Translations under genes and position numbers: made by a program
The notes under the pieces: generated by a model
Told to the model about the DNA's origin: nothing
The model's database searches: none
Seen by the model: the letters and a program-made list of their open reading frames with translations, nothing else
Part shown: piece after piece, positions 50,728-59,484 of the stretch
Layout: each line of letters begins with the position of its first letter
Position numbering within the stretch: position 1 is the stretch's first letter
NCBI GenBank assembly: GCA_037190485.1
Contig: JBBCJB010000022.1
Location: 52,124 to 116,123, forward strand
DNA length: 64,000 bases
Reading direction: 5' to 3'
DNA from: Parapedobacter sp037190485
GTDB taxonomy: Bacteria; Bacteroidota; Bacteroidia; Sphingobacteriales; Sphingobacteriaceae

Positions 50728-51738
50728 ATGTTGACAAACAAATCCATATTAATAACGGGCGGCACTGGTTCCCTAGGCAAAGCGCTTGTGAAGCACATTA
50801 TGACGACATATCCCAATGTAAAACGATTGGTGATTTTTTCCAGGGACGAGCAAAAGCAATTTCAGATGGCGCAGGAGTATCCTGCAAACGAACACCCCCA
50901 GATACGCTTTTTCATTGGGGATGTCAGGGATAAAGCTAGGCTCATGAGAGCAATGAAGGGTATCGATTACGTCATACACGCGGCGGCCATGAAGCATGTT
51001 CCCATAGCCGAGTATAATCCCGATGAATGTGTGAAGACCAATATCCACGGAGCGCAAAATGTCATCGATGCCTGTTTTGAGACTGACGTTGAGCGAGTGG
51101 TGGCATTATCGACAGACAAGGCTTGTGCGCCAATCAATTTATATGGAGCGACCAAATTAGCTTCCGATAAATTATTCGTTGCGGCCAATAATATACGTGG
51201 CAACAATCCGATTCGCTTTTCTGTTGTACGGTATGGAAATGTAATGGGTTCGAATGGATCTGTTATCCCTTTCTTTATTAAAAAATGTAGAGAAGGTAAA
51301 TTGCCGATTACCGACCCTGAAATGACACGGTTTAATATTTCCCTTAGCGGTGGAGTGGAAATGGTTATGCATGCTTTATTCAATGCTTGGGGTGGAGAGA
51401 TTTTTGTTCCCAAAATCCCTTCTTACCGAATCACTGACGTTGCTACGGCCATCGCACCATCCTGTGAACAAGTGGTAGTGGGAATACGGCCAGGCGAGAA
51501 AATCCATGAAGAAATGATTACTCCCTCTGATTCCTTTTATACGTATGATTTAGGAAAGTATTACACAATTCTGCCAGCTACCCATCAATGGAAAATCGAG
51601 GATTTTAAAAAGCAATTTAACGCCACTAAAGTAGAAGCGGGTTTTGCCTATAATTCCGGAGAAAATACGGAGTGGGAGACGATAGAAGGTTTAAGGGCAT
51701 TGATAAAAGAGCACGTTGATTCGAGTTTTGAAGTATGA
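50728..51738 (+). CDS. pseB: UDP-N-acetylglucosamine 4,6-dehydratase (inverting), PseB
   Basis: This is the first step of pseudaminic acid synthesis: it makes UDP-2-acetamido-2,6-dideoxy-beta-L-arabino-hexos-4-ulose. The start at 50728 gives MLTNKSILITGGTGSLGKAL with the NAD motif. HAAAMKHVPIAEYNP and STDKACAPINLYGATKLASD, with the catalytic Tyr and Lys, are PseB signatures that separate it from the Met-type dehydratase at 42199. GEKIHEEMI and SGVEMV-like sugar-binding blocks follow. The length of 336 residues is normal. The pseC gene overlaps its stop. Confidence 0.95.
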   Translation: MLTNKSILITGGTGSLGKALVKHIMTTYPNVKRLVIFSRDEQKQFQMAQEYPANEHPQIRFFIGDVRDKARLMRAMKGIDYVIHAAAMKHVPIAEYNPDECVKTNIHGAQNVIDACFETDVERVVALSTDKACAPINLYGATKLASDKLFVAANNIRGNNPIRFSVVRYGNVMGSNGSVIPFFIKKCREGKLPITDPEMTRFNISLSGGVEMVMHALFNAWGGEIFVPKIPSYRITDVATAIAPSCEQVVVGIRPGEKIHEEMITPSDSFYTYDLGKYYTILPATHQWKIEDFKKQFNATKVEAGFAYNSGENTEWETIEGLRALIKEHVDSSFEV

Positions 51739-52928
51739 TTATGGAACGCAACATCATTCCTTATGGCCGACAGCACATTACCGAAGAGGATATCCAAGCG
51801 GTCATTGAAACACTTCGTTCGGACTACCTTACACAAGGGCCAAAAATCGTCGAATTTGAAGAAGCTTTCGCCACTTACGTTGGAGCTGAGTATGCTGTAG
51901 CGGTCGCCAACGGCACGGCGGCCTTGCATTTATGTGCGTTGGCCTTGGAAGTGAAACCGGGCGACAGGGTCATCACGACGCCCATTACGTTTGCGGCATC
52001 GGCAAACTGTGTGCGATACTGCGGCGGTGAAGTTATTTTCGCGGATATCGATCCCGAAACATATTTATTGGATATAGAATCTGTGCGGAGGTTGTTGGCC
52101 ACAGCGCCTAAAGGCCACTATAAAGGAATAATTCCCGTAGACTTCGCCGGGCGCGCTGTTGACTTGGAAGCGTTTAGAGACTTAGCTAATGAATATGGCC
52201 TTTGGATTATAGAAGATGCGTGCCATGCACCAGGGGGATATTTTGTGGACAGCAAAGGCGACAAGCAGCTTTGTGGTAACGGTTTCTTTGCTAATTTGGC
52301 TATTTTTTCTTTTCATCCTGTAAAACATATTGCTTCGGGGGAAGGAGGAATGATTACAACAAATGATGAAAAGCTATATCGGAAGTTATTAACGCTGCGG
52401 ACGCACGGCATTGTTAAAAGTGAAAAGTTATACGACAATTCTATTGAGTTTGCCGGCGGGGAGGATCAATATCCCGGCTGGTACATGGAGATGCAAACAC
52501 TCGGTTATAATTATAGGTTGACTGATTTTCAAGCTGCGTTAGGCATAAGCCAATTGAAACGTGCCGACCAAGGCTTGGAAAGAAGACGACAAATAGCCGA
52601 AATATATACGGATTCATTTGTTGGAAAAAACTACATTAAAGGTCAGTCGGGAGTAGTTGCGGGACATGCATATCATCTCTATGTTATTGAAGTAGAAGAT
52701 AGATTAGGGCTATACAATTTTTTTAGATCAAAGAACATATTTGGACAAATTCACTATATACCTTGTCATCTGATGCCGTACTACAAGCAATTTGGATGGA
52801 AAGAGGGGGATATGCCTTTTGCCGAAGAATATTATAGGCGGTGTATCAGTTTGCCTATCTACCCTACATTGGGAAAGGAAGAACAAGACTTTGTAATATC
52901 TAGTATTCGTCAGTATTATGATAAATAG
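51735..52928 (+). CDS. pseC: PseC aminotransferase (UDP-4-amino-4,6-dideoxy-N-acetyl-beta-L-altrosamine forming)
   Basis: This is a PLP-dependent DegT/DnrJ/EryC1-type aminotransferase that aminates C4 of the PseB product. It has VANGTAALHLCALALEVKPG, the cofactor-stacking region IIEDACHAPGG and the PLP lysine in FSFHPVKHIASGEGGMI. NYRLTDFQAALGISQLKR is typical of the family. The gene overlaps pseB by four bases and pseF by 11 bases, so the three are tightly coupled. The start could also be the ATG at 51741. Confidence 0.95.
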   Translation: MIMERNIIPYGRQHITEEDIQAVIETLRSDYLTQGPKIVEFEEAFATYVGAEYAVAVANGTAALHLCALALEVKPGDRVITTPITFAASANCVRYCGGEVIFADIDPETYLLDIESVRRLLATAPKGHYKGIIPVDFAGRAVDLEAFRDLANEYGLWIIEDACHAPGGYFVDSKGDKQLCGNGFFANLAIFSFHPVKHIASGEGGMITTNDEKLYRKLLTLRTHGIVKSEKLYDNSIEFAGGEDQYPGWYMEMQTLGYNYRLTDFQAALGISQLKRADQGLERRRQIAEIYTDSFVGKNYIKGQSGVVAGHAYHLYVIEVEDRLGLYNFFRSKNIFGQIHYIPCHLMPYYKQFGWKEGDMPFAEEYYRRCISLPIYPTLGKEEQDFVISSIRQYYDK

Positions 52929-53610
52929 TTGTTGTATAATACCTGCACGTGGGGGGAGTAAGCGAATTCCTAAAAAGAATATAAAGCATTTTCTGGGGAA
53001 GCCAATCATCGCCTATTCTATTGAAGCGGCTTTACATAGTGGCTTGTTTAGCGATGTAATAGTTTCGACCGACGACCTAGAAATCGCCGAGATTGCTCAA
53101 GAATATGGAGCTATGGTTCCGTTCATGAGAAAGCCTGAAACCGCGGATGATTTTGCAACGCTTGCTGATGTAGTTACAGAGGTGCTGGAAAATGAAAAAT
53201 ATAGAAATGTCGACTCCCATTTCGCTGTTGTTTTAGCGACTGCTCCTTTTTTGACAGCACAAAATTTGACCGATGCTTACTCGCAATTAAGCGAAAGTAG
53301 TGCGGATTCTATTGTGTCTGTAGTAGAGTATAATTATCCCATTTATAAGTCTTTGCGAGTAGACAATGATGGTTTTATTGGGTTGAATTTTCCGGAATAT
53401 TTTCGAGTTAGATCACAGGACATGCCAATAGTTTATCATGATGCTGCTCAATTTTACTTCAATAGCAGAGAAGTATTTATGAAAAATAAGAGACTAATAA
53501 GTGGTAATTGCCTGCCTTTTCTTATCAACAAACACCAGTATGAGGATATAGACACCCTTGAAGACTGGCTTAACGCGGAAATGAAATATGAAATATTGCA
53601 TAAAGTTTGA
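52918..53610 (+). CDS. pseF: Pseudaminic acid cytidylyltransferase, PseF
   Basis: This enzyme activates pseudaminic acid to CMP-Pse. The nucleotide-binding start CCIIPARGGSKRIPKKNIKH and the blocks GKPIIAYSIEAALHSGLF, VIVSTDDLEIAEIAQEYGA and YHDAAQFYFNSREVFMKNK are PseF-like within the CMP-NeuAc synthase family. The length of 230 residues matches. It overlaps pseC by 11 bases. From here to 63813 the DNA is clearly more AT-rich than the genes before 47000. Confidence 0.93.
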   Translation: MINSCCIIPARGGSKRIPKKNIKHFLGKPIIAYSIEAALHSGLFSDVIVSTDDLEIAEIAQEYGAMVPFMRKPETADDFATLADVVTEVLENEKYRNVDSHFAVVLATAPFLTAQNLTDAYSQLSESSADSIVSVVEYNYPIYKSLRVDNDGFIGLNFPEYFRVRSQDMPIVYHDAAQFYFNSREVFMKNKRLISGNCLPFLINKHQYEDIDTLEDWLNAEMKYEILHKV

Positions 53611-53698
53611 TTTTCTATTGAATGAGCGATTTGAGACCTTGTAATGAACATAACTAAATTACATAGCCACAGGTAAATCGGTAAATATCATCAGTAAA

Positions 53699-54733
53699 TT
53701 GGAGAGAAAGAGCGTTTTTATAAGGGTAGATGGAGGCGAACACATCGGATTCGGTCATGTTTATCGCTGTCTATCTCTTGCATTTTATATTGAATCCATC
53801 GTAGATATTACTTTTATTATCAAAGATAGTGGCATAGATTTCAGTAAAGTTATTAAGAATAGATTTCCGGTTATCTTGATTGAGGCTGATATTAACCGGG
53901 AAGAAGAATGGAGATTTATAGAAAAGCACTTTGCCGATGTCAAAGATGCTTTGGTTATTTTGGATGGTTATCATTTTAACTTAGAATATCAAAAGACAAT
54001 AAAAGCCGCTGGGCATACTTTGCTGATTGTTGATGGCATATACAACGAAGCCAAGTACGCTGACATTATTGTAAATTACAATTTATATGCTGATGCTAGC
54101 AAGTATGGAAGTCCAAAAGCCAGGATTTTGACGGGCAGTGATTATTCACTCTTACGGCTTCCGTTTTTGAAGGCAGCGCAAATGAAGGGAGAGAAAATTT
54201 TTAACGAAAAGGCCAACATGTTGCTTACATTTGGTGGTGTTGATCAATTTAACTTGACACTGAGAGTTTTAACTGATCTTGCCAAGATTCACAAGAAGGA
54301 TGAAATAGGATGTGTTTCTATACTGTTGGGAATCGGTTACAAGCATAAGCAAGCACTCCTTGAGTTTATGTCAACAGGGTTACCTTTTAGGGTGGAAATA
54401 TTTGAGGGCTTGGATGCCGAAGGCATTGTCAAGTTATTCAGAACCTGTGATTTGGCTATTAGTCCCGGCGGAGTCACTGTTTATGAGATTTTTAGTGTTG
54501 GTATACCTTTGATAACTGGTCATTATGTTGATAATCAAATTCTTAATGCTAATTATATTCAAGAAAATGGTTTAGGGGTCAATTTGGGAGATTTCAGGCG
54601 TTATGACTTGTATTACATGAATTCAAAGTTCGAAGAAGCTTTATTTAGAAGGGAGGAATTGCTTGTCAATCAAAAAAAAACAATTGATGGGAGGCAGATG
54701 GAGCGTTTTATAAGCCTTGTCAATCAACTGTAG
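53699..54733 (+). CDS. pseG: UDP-2,4-diacetamido-2,4,6-trideoxy-beta-L-altropyranose hydrolase, PseG
   Basis: This GT-B-fold hydrolase removes UDP from the activated sugar before condensation with PEP. FIRVDGGEHIGFGHVYRCLS at the N-terminus is the PseG signature with its catalytic-site His. MLLTFGGVDQFNLTLRVL and CDLAISPGGVTVYEIFSVGI form the nucleotide-binding half. The only usable start is the TTG at 53699; the frame is closed upstream and offers no ATG. The product has 344 residues, longer than the Campylobacter enzyme, but the extra part is not an acetyltransferase domain. Confidence 0.92.
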   Translation: MERKSVFIRVDGGEHIGFGHVYRCLSLAFYIESIVDITFIIKDSGIDFSKVIKNRFPVILIEADINREEEWRFIEKHFADVKDALVILDGYHFNLEYQKTIKAAGHTLLIVDGIYNEAKYADIIVNYNLYADASKYGSPKARILTGSDYSLLRLPFLKAAQMKGEKIFNEKANMLLTFGGVDQFNLTLRVLTDLAKIHKKDEIGCVSILLGIGYKHKQALLEFMSTGLPFRVEIFEGLDAEGIVKLFRTCDLAISPGGVTVYEIFSVGIPLITGHYVDNQILNANYIQENGLGVNLGDFRRYDLYYMNSKFEEALFRREELLVNQKKTIDGRQMERFISLVNQL

Positions 54734-54738
54734 AAAAA

Positions 54739-55932
54739 ATGAAAAAAGTATTAATTATTGGAGCCTCGTATTATCAGCATTATATCTATAAGGTTGCTAG
54801 GCATATGGGGTTTGAAATATTCAGTGTCGACCGGGATCCTTTTGCACCTATGTTTTCCTTGTCTGATAATTACCGGGCAATCGATATTTTCGATATTGAT
54901 GAAGTCGTTGGCTATGCTATAAGGGCCGGGATAGATTTCGTCACAACCTACAATATCGATCAGGGGATGTGGGCGGTTTCTGAGATTCAGAAGAAACTTA
55001 AAATGCCATTTATACCTTTCAATATCATCGATGTTACGACAAAAAAGGATTTAATGCGTATGAGGTGGCATGAAATGGGAATTAATATTCCGGATTTCTA
55101 TTCTTTTGAAAATGGGAAAATAGAAGATGCAATACGTTTGGTCGGCCAGAGCAAAAAAAATTGGATTGTAAAACCAGTAGATAATGCCGCAAAGCGCGGG
55201 ATTTCAAAAATAGTTCCTAAAGACCCCAATTCCCTCGAGAAAATAATTGAAGCCTATGATAGTTCTGCACAAAAGCGGATTATTTTAGAAGAAGAGATTT
55301 TTGGTGACCTTTACTTTGTACCAACTTTTATTTTCCCCAGCGGTGAGGTCAATACGGCAATAATAGCCCAACAGTTCAATGAGAATTTCGTTCAGTTACA
55401 ATTTGATTCCCATGTAAACCTAAGCCCGTCTGAGCAAGAGGAAATCAGAGCTGAGGCTGTCAAGGCGGTAAAGCCGTTCGGTGCTGGGGCATACCATACA
55501 GAAGTTATTTATTCCAAAGAAAAGGGATGCGTTTTAATAGAGACTTCTCCTAGAGTTAGTTACGCCACTGTAGCGATATCCCGGATTGCGAACGGATTCG
55601 ATCCAATAGAAAGGTTATTGTCATTGGCTTCAGGAACAAGATATTTTGGCTTTTTCACCAAGCATATTAAAGCATATGTGCGTCTGGTACACTACGTCCC
55701 CGTTGCAAATGCTGTTTTTAATGGAGATATTTCTGATATTAGCGATATCGAAGGCGTGGATGAAGTGACGCCTGTTGTAAAGCCGGGGCATACTTTTAAA
55801 GGGATGAGAGATAATTCAGACAGGGTGCTGTATTATGTAATCAGTTCAAATGAGTCTGTTGAGCACTTGGATGCTTTGCAACTTCGAGTAAACAATAGAT
55901 TAAATGAGCTATATTCTTCTAGCGGAAATTGA
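54739..55932 (+). CDS. ATP-grasp ligase inside the pseudaminic acid cluster
   Basis: The 397-residue protein has a pre-ATP-grasp Rossmann part (VLIIGASYYQHYIYKVARHM, VDRDPFAPMFSLSDNYRAID) and an ATP-grasp domain. KNWIVKPVDNAAKRGISKIV holds the ATP-binding Lys and Gly-type loop, IILEEEIFGDLYFVPTFIF follows, and CVLIETSPRVSYATVAISRI holds the metal-binding Glu/Asn-equivalent block. Such enzymes join a carboxylate to an amine using ATP. It begins five bases after pseG and ends 12 before pseI. No PseH acetyltransferase gene is visible in the cluster, so this protein may add an acyl or amino-acyl group to an amine of the sugar (inference). Its substrate is unknown. Confidence 0.85.
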   Translation: MKKVLIIGASYYQHYIYKVARHMGFEIFSVDRDPFAPMFSLSDNYRAIDIFDIDEVVGYAIRAGIDFVTTYNIDQGMWAVSEIQKKLKMPFIPFNIIDVTTKKDLMRMRWHEMGINIPDFYSFENGKIEDAIRLVGQSKKNWIVKPVDNAAKRGISKIVPKDPNSLEKIIEAYDSSAQKRIILEEEIFGDLYFVPTFIFPSGEVNTAIIAQQFNENFVQLQFDSHVNLSPSEQEEIRAEAVKAVKPFGAGAYHTEVIYSKEKGCVLIETSPRVSYATVAISRIANGFDPIERLLSLASGTRYFGFFTKHIKAYVRLVHYVPVANAVFNGDISDISDIEGVDEVTPVVKPGHTFKGMRDNSDRVLYYVISSNESVEHLDALQLRVNNRLNELYSSSGN

Positions 55933-55944
55933 TTTTAATTATTT

Positions 55945-56970
55945 ATGGAAACGGTAGCAAACACAAGCCTTTATATAATTGCTGAGATATCAGCTAATCA
56001 CAACAATGATTTGGACTTGACATATCGCACAATAGATGCGATTGCTGAAACTGGGGCTGATGCTGTAAAAATACAAACTTATACAGCTGATTCATTGACC
56101 TTAAATGTTGATTCAGAACTTTTCATGACTAGGAAGGGTAGTATTTGGGAAGGAAGAAGATTATATGATTTATATCAGGAAGCTTCTTTGCCATATGAGT
56201 GGCATGGACGATTAAAAGATTATACGGAAGCAAGAGGCCTGGAGTTTTTTTCCTCTCCCTTTGATCAAGCGGGAGTTGACCTTTTGGCTTCTTTACGTGT
56301 TCCCAGATATAAGATTGCCTCTTTTGAAATTACAGATATTCCTTTAATCGAATATACTGCAAGACAGAGCAAACCGATGATTATTTCAACGGGAGTTGCA
56401 TCGTTGGCCGACATCGAGCTTGCCGTCAGTACCTGTCGAAAAGTAGGTAACAACGATATAACGTTGTTAAAGTGCACTTCCGAATATCCTGCAACGCCTG
56501 ACATGGCCAACCTGCTAACGATACCTAATCTTCAGCAGACCTTCGGTGTTAAAGTAGGTCTATCTGATCATACTATGGGAAGCACGGTACCAGTGGTAGC
56601 AGTTGCATTGGGGGCCCGGGTAATAGAAAAGCATTTTATCTTAGATAGGAAAATAGGAGGGCCTGATGCTGTATTTTCAATGGAGCCGACTGAGTTTAAG
56701 CAAATGGTATCAGCGTGCCGCGAAGCTATGGCATCCTTAGGAGAAGTGAAGTATGTAGTGTCAGATAAAGACAAATTAAGAAGGCGTTCTTTATTTGTAG
56801 CGGAGGATGTAAATGAAGGTGATATTTTGTCCGCCAAGAACATTAGGTCTGTGAGGCCGGGACATGGTTTGCATCCAAGGTATCTTGAAGAAGCTATTGG
56901 CAGTATAGCACAAGAGGACATCGCCAAGGGAACCCCGCTGTCTTTTAAACATTTCAAAAAGAAAGGTTAG
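55945..56970 (+). CDS. pseI: Pseudaminic acid synthase, PseI (NeuB family)
   Basis: This enzyme condenses the free hexose with phosphoenolpyruvate to give pseudaminic acid. It has the NeuB barrel (LYIIAEISANHNNDLDLTYR, TGADAVKIQTYTADSLTLNV, FFSSPFDQAGVDLLASLRVP, then YKIASFEITDIPLIEYTAR) and KVGLSDHTMGSTVPVVAVAL, VIEKHFILDRKIGGPDAVFS. The C-terminal SAF/antifreeze-like domain starts near residue 285 (RSLFVAEDVNEGDILSAKNI, RSVRPGHGLHPRYLEE). The SxNHN and GGPDAxFS patterns favour PseI over NeuB or LegI. The length of 341 residues is typical. Confidence 0.94.
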   Translation: METVANTSLYIIAEISANHNNDLDLTYRTIDAIAETGADAVKIQTYTADSLTLNVDSELFMTRKGSIWEGRRLYDLYQEASLPYEWHGRLKDYTEARGLEFFSSPFDQAGVDLLASLRVPRYKIASFEITDIPLIEYTARQSKPMIISTGVASLADIELAVSTCRKVGNNDITLLKCTSEYPATPDMANLLTIPNLQQTFGVKVGLSDHTMGSTVPVVAVALGARVIEKHFILDRKIGGPDAVFSMEPTEFKQMVSACREAMASLGEVKYVVSDKDKLRRRSLFVAEDVNEGDILSAKNIRSVRPGHGLHPRYLEEAIGSIAQEDIAKGTPLSFKHFKKKG

Positions 56971-56974
56971 GGTA

Positions 56975-58204
56975 TTGCGTATATTAAAGGAAGTTACTGT
57001 TTTCAAGAATATCGGTTATTTAACAATTATCAATGTTATTACACTGATAATTCCAATAGTAACCATACCTCATTTTATAAAAGTGTTGGGGCAGGAGTTG
57101 TATGGTATTGTCGTCTTCGTGCAAGCAATAGTTCTCTACTTGTCTCTATTTGTGGAATTTGGGTTCAACATGGTATCTTCTAGGGAAGTCAGTATTAATC
57201 GGAAAGACAGAAAGAAGTTGTCGGAGATTTTTTCGACGGTCATAATGTCAAAAGGACTCCTCTTCTTGTGCCTTTCAATAGTATCTGTAATTGCGATGAT
57301 TGTTTTGCAAGACATATATGGTTATAAGACGCTTTTTTTGTTAAGCTTATGGGCTTGTATTTACGAGGTTCTTTTCCCTGAGTGGTTTTTCCAGGGGATT
57401 GAGTCAATGGGTATGATTGCGCTATTAACCTTAATCGTCCGATTAGTTTCTTTATTGCTTTTTTTTAGCTTAATAAATGCACCAACTGATTACCTTTTAA
57501 TACCGATTATAAACGGAGCGGGAGGTCTATTAATCTGCTTTACTTCTTTAGCGATTATGCGTATTAAATTTGGGGTAAGGTTTCGTAATGTCTCATTTAG
57601 CAAAATCGTATCGCTTTATAGAGATTCGTTTCCTATTTTCATGTCTAAGATATCGTTGCTTTATGTGCGCCTTAACAAGGTTATTCTTGGGAGCTTTGGT
57701 AGTATGTCTGACGTTGTTGTTTACGATATCGCTGAGAAGATTGTGAATTCATTAAAGATTCCTATCAGCATGGTCGGAAGAGCAATTTTTCCGAAGTTTG
57801 CAGCGACGAGAGATCGTGTTTTTTTAAATGACTTCTTTAAATGGTCTCTTTTAGTAAATGCGTCTTTAATAATTGCCACAATGCTGTTTGGGAGCCATCT
57901 TTTATCACTTTTTCTGCCAAAAGAAAATCTCGAAAGCCCCAAAACTTTATGGATACTTGTTCTCTCTTTAGTTCCAATAACGTTCAATGTCTTTTTAGGG
58001 AATCAGCTTCTGTTTGGCTCTGGATATAAAAATCATTACATGAAATCAATAATGATTGCTTGTATTGCCTATCTTGTTGGAACCGGCATATTGATTTATT
58101 TAGATTTGGCATCCGCGCTTTGGATTGCAACGATTGTTGTTCTTGCAGAAGCAACAACATCTTTCTCCTCTTATTTCTATTGTAAAAAGAATAATCTATT
58201 GTAA
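56975..58204 (+). CDS. wzx: Wzx-type O-unit flippase
   Basis: This polysaccharide-synthesis membrane protein of about 12 helices flips lipid-linked repeat units to the periplasm. It begins IGYLTIINVITLIIPIVTIP with HFIKVLGQELYGIVVFVQAI, the usual start of Wzx proteins, and FPEWFFQGIESMGMIALLTL is another family block. The start is TTG at 56975, four bases after the pseI stop; no ATG precedes the first helix. The stop overlaps the next start (TAATG). Confidence 0.9.
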   Translation: MRILKEVTVFKNIGYLTIINVITLIIPIVTIPHFIKVLGQELYGIVVFVQAIVLYLSLFVEFGFNMVSSREVSINRKDRKKLSEIFSTVIMSKGLLFLCLSIVSVIAMIVLQDIYGYKTLFLLSLWACIYEVLFPEWFFQGIESMGMIALLTLIVRLVSLLLFFSLINAPTDYLLIPIINGAGGLLICFTSLAIMRIKFGVRFRNVSFSKIVSLYRDSFPIFMSKISLLYVRLNKVILGSFGSMSDVVVYDIAEKIVNSLKIPISMVGRAIFPKFAATRDRVFLNDFFKWSLLVNASLIIATMLFGSHLLSLFLPKENLESPKTLWILVLSLVPITFNVFLGNQLLFGSGYKNHYMKSIMIACIAYLVGTGILIYLDLASALWIATIVVLAEATTSFSSYFYCKKNNLL

Positions 58205-59418
58205 TGATGAAAGAAAAGAGCGCTGTAGTTCTTTACGCAAACTACTTAGATAATAAAATAGGGCCAAGCACTAATTTAAGAAGACTACTAGAACAACAAG
58301 ACACTTTCAAAAAGTATCATATAGCATTTGACGTTTTTAGTTTTGGGTATAGAAATAACCAAGGAACTAATGGTAGAAGTTCCAACGAATCCTGGCTAAA
58401 GAACTCCATGGAAACAATTGGAAAGAATTTCTTGCCCTTTTCATTTTTAATTATCTATCTTAAGTATTTGCGGCATTCTATTAGATTGGTTGATTTATGG
58501 AAAAAAACCAACCGCGACAGTGATTGTTATATATTCGAGGATATCTTTACCTGTTATTTTTTTATAAAAAAAGTAAAGCCTAAAAACACAAAGAAATTGA
58601 TTCTGTTTCACCATGGCAGTGGTGAATTCTTCAATATGCTGGCGATTTACTACCCGCCTCTTAAACATCGAATAGGCCTAAGCTGGTTATTAAAGATTCG
58701 AAACTCAGTATTCCGTAATATAAATGATATCATATTTGTTTCAAATTTTGCTAAAGGAAACTTTAGAAAAATTTACGATAAAGTAATAGGTGATTTCAAG
58801 TTTGATACCCACGTCCTTTATTATGGAATACCTGGCGACATTGATAACCAATCTTTGGTTGAAAAGCGGGCGCAGGTATACCGAGATCAACAGGTAATTT
58901 CATTGGTTTGTGTAGGAACAGTCAATGATAGAAAGGCACAACATTTAATCGTCGAAGCATTTGAGATGTTAGACGAAACAATAAAAAAGCGATATCATGT
59001 CAAGATTATTGGCGGAGGCCCCAATATGGAAACGCTCAAAAATCGGGTTTTTTCCTCAGGTGATGACAAATACATTCATTTTGTTGGGCCATCAGACAAA
59101 GTAAATGATTATTTATTGGAAGCTCACGGGTTTATATTAACTAGTCTTGACGAGGGGTTGCCTATAGCACTGATTGAAGCATTAAAATATGGGCTGTTTG
59201 CTATTGGTACAAATGTTGCGGGCATTCCGGAGGCAATTACTGATAAATTTAATGGTTTGTTGATTTCTCCGAAGGTGGATGAGATAGCTGGTGCACTTAA
59301 AAGGCTTTTGACACTCGATTTAGCACAATTGGGAATGAATTCGAGAAATGTTTTTCTAGATAAATTTGCTGCTGATATAAACACTGCTGCTTACTGTAAA
59401 ATTATTAATGAGGATTAA
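58204..59418 (+). CDS. Glycosyltransferase, GT4-like
   Basis: This is a GT-B-fold transferase of 404 residues. The C-terminal half has the retaining GT4 pattern: VCVGTVNDRKAQHLIVEAFE, VKIIGGGPNMETLKNRVFSS, YIHFVGPSDKVNDYLLEAHG, and LTSLDEGLPIALIEALKYGL with the ExGLPxxxxEA motif. The first half is less conserved, as is usual for the acceptor side. It overlaps the flippase stop and probably adds one sugar of the repeat unit. Confidence 0.88.
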   Translation: MMKEKSAVVLYANYLDNKIGPSTNLRRLLEQQDTFKKYHIAFDVFSFGYRNNQGTNGRSSNESWLKNSMETIGKNFLPFSFLIIYLKYLRHSIRLVDLWKKTNRDSDCYIFEDIFTCYFFIKKVKPKNTKKLILFHHGSGEFFNMLAIYYPPLKHRIGLSWLLKIRNSVFRNINDIIFVSNFAKGNFRKIYDKVIGDFKFDTHVLYYGIPGDIDNQSLVEKRAQVYRDQQVISLVCVGTVNDRKAQHLIVEAFEMLDETIKKRYHVKIIGGGPNMETLKNRVFSSGDDKYIHFVGPSDKVNDYLLEAHGFILTSLDEGLPIALIEALKYGLFAIGTNVAGIPEAITDKFNGLLISPKVDEIAGALKRLLTLDLAQLGMNSRNVFLDKFAADINTAAYCKIINED

Positions 59419-59484
59419 TCTCCAGTCGTATAATCTTTCATCATATCGCTGGGACTTATATACAGGCACGTATAACTATAACAA

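Noticed and set aside
53699..54733. PseG-PseH fusion that would explain the missing acetyltransferase
   Set aside because: The protein is about 70 residues longer than a minimal PseG, but a GNAT domain needs about 150 residues and none of its motifs is visible.
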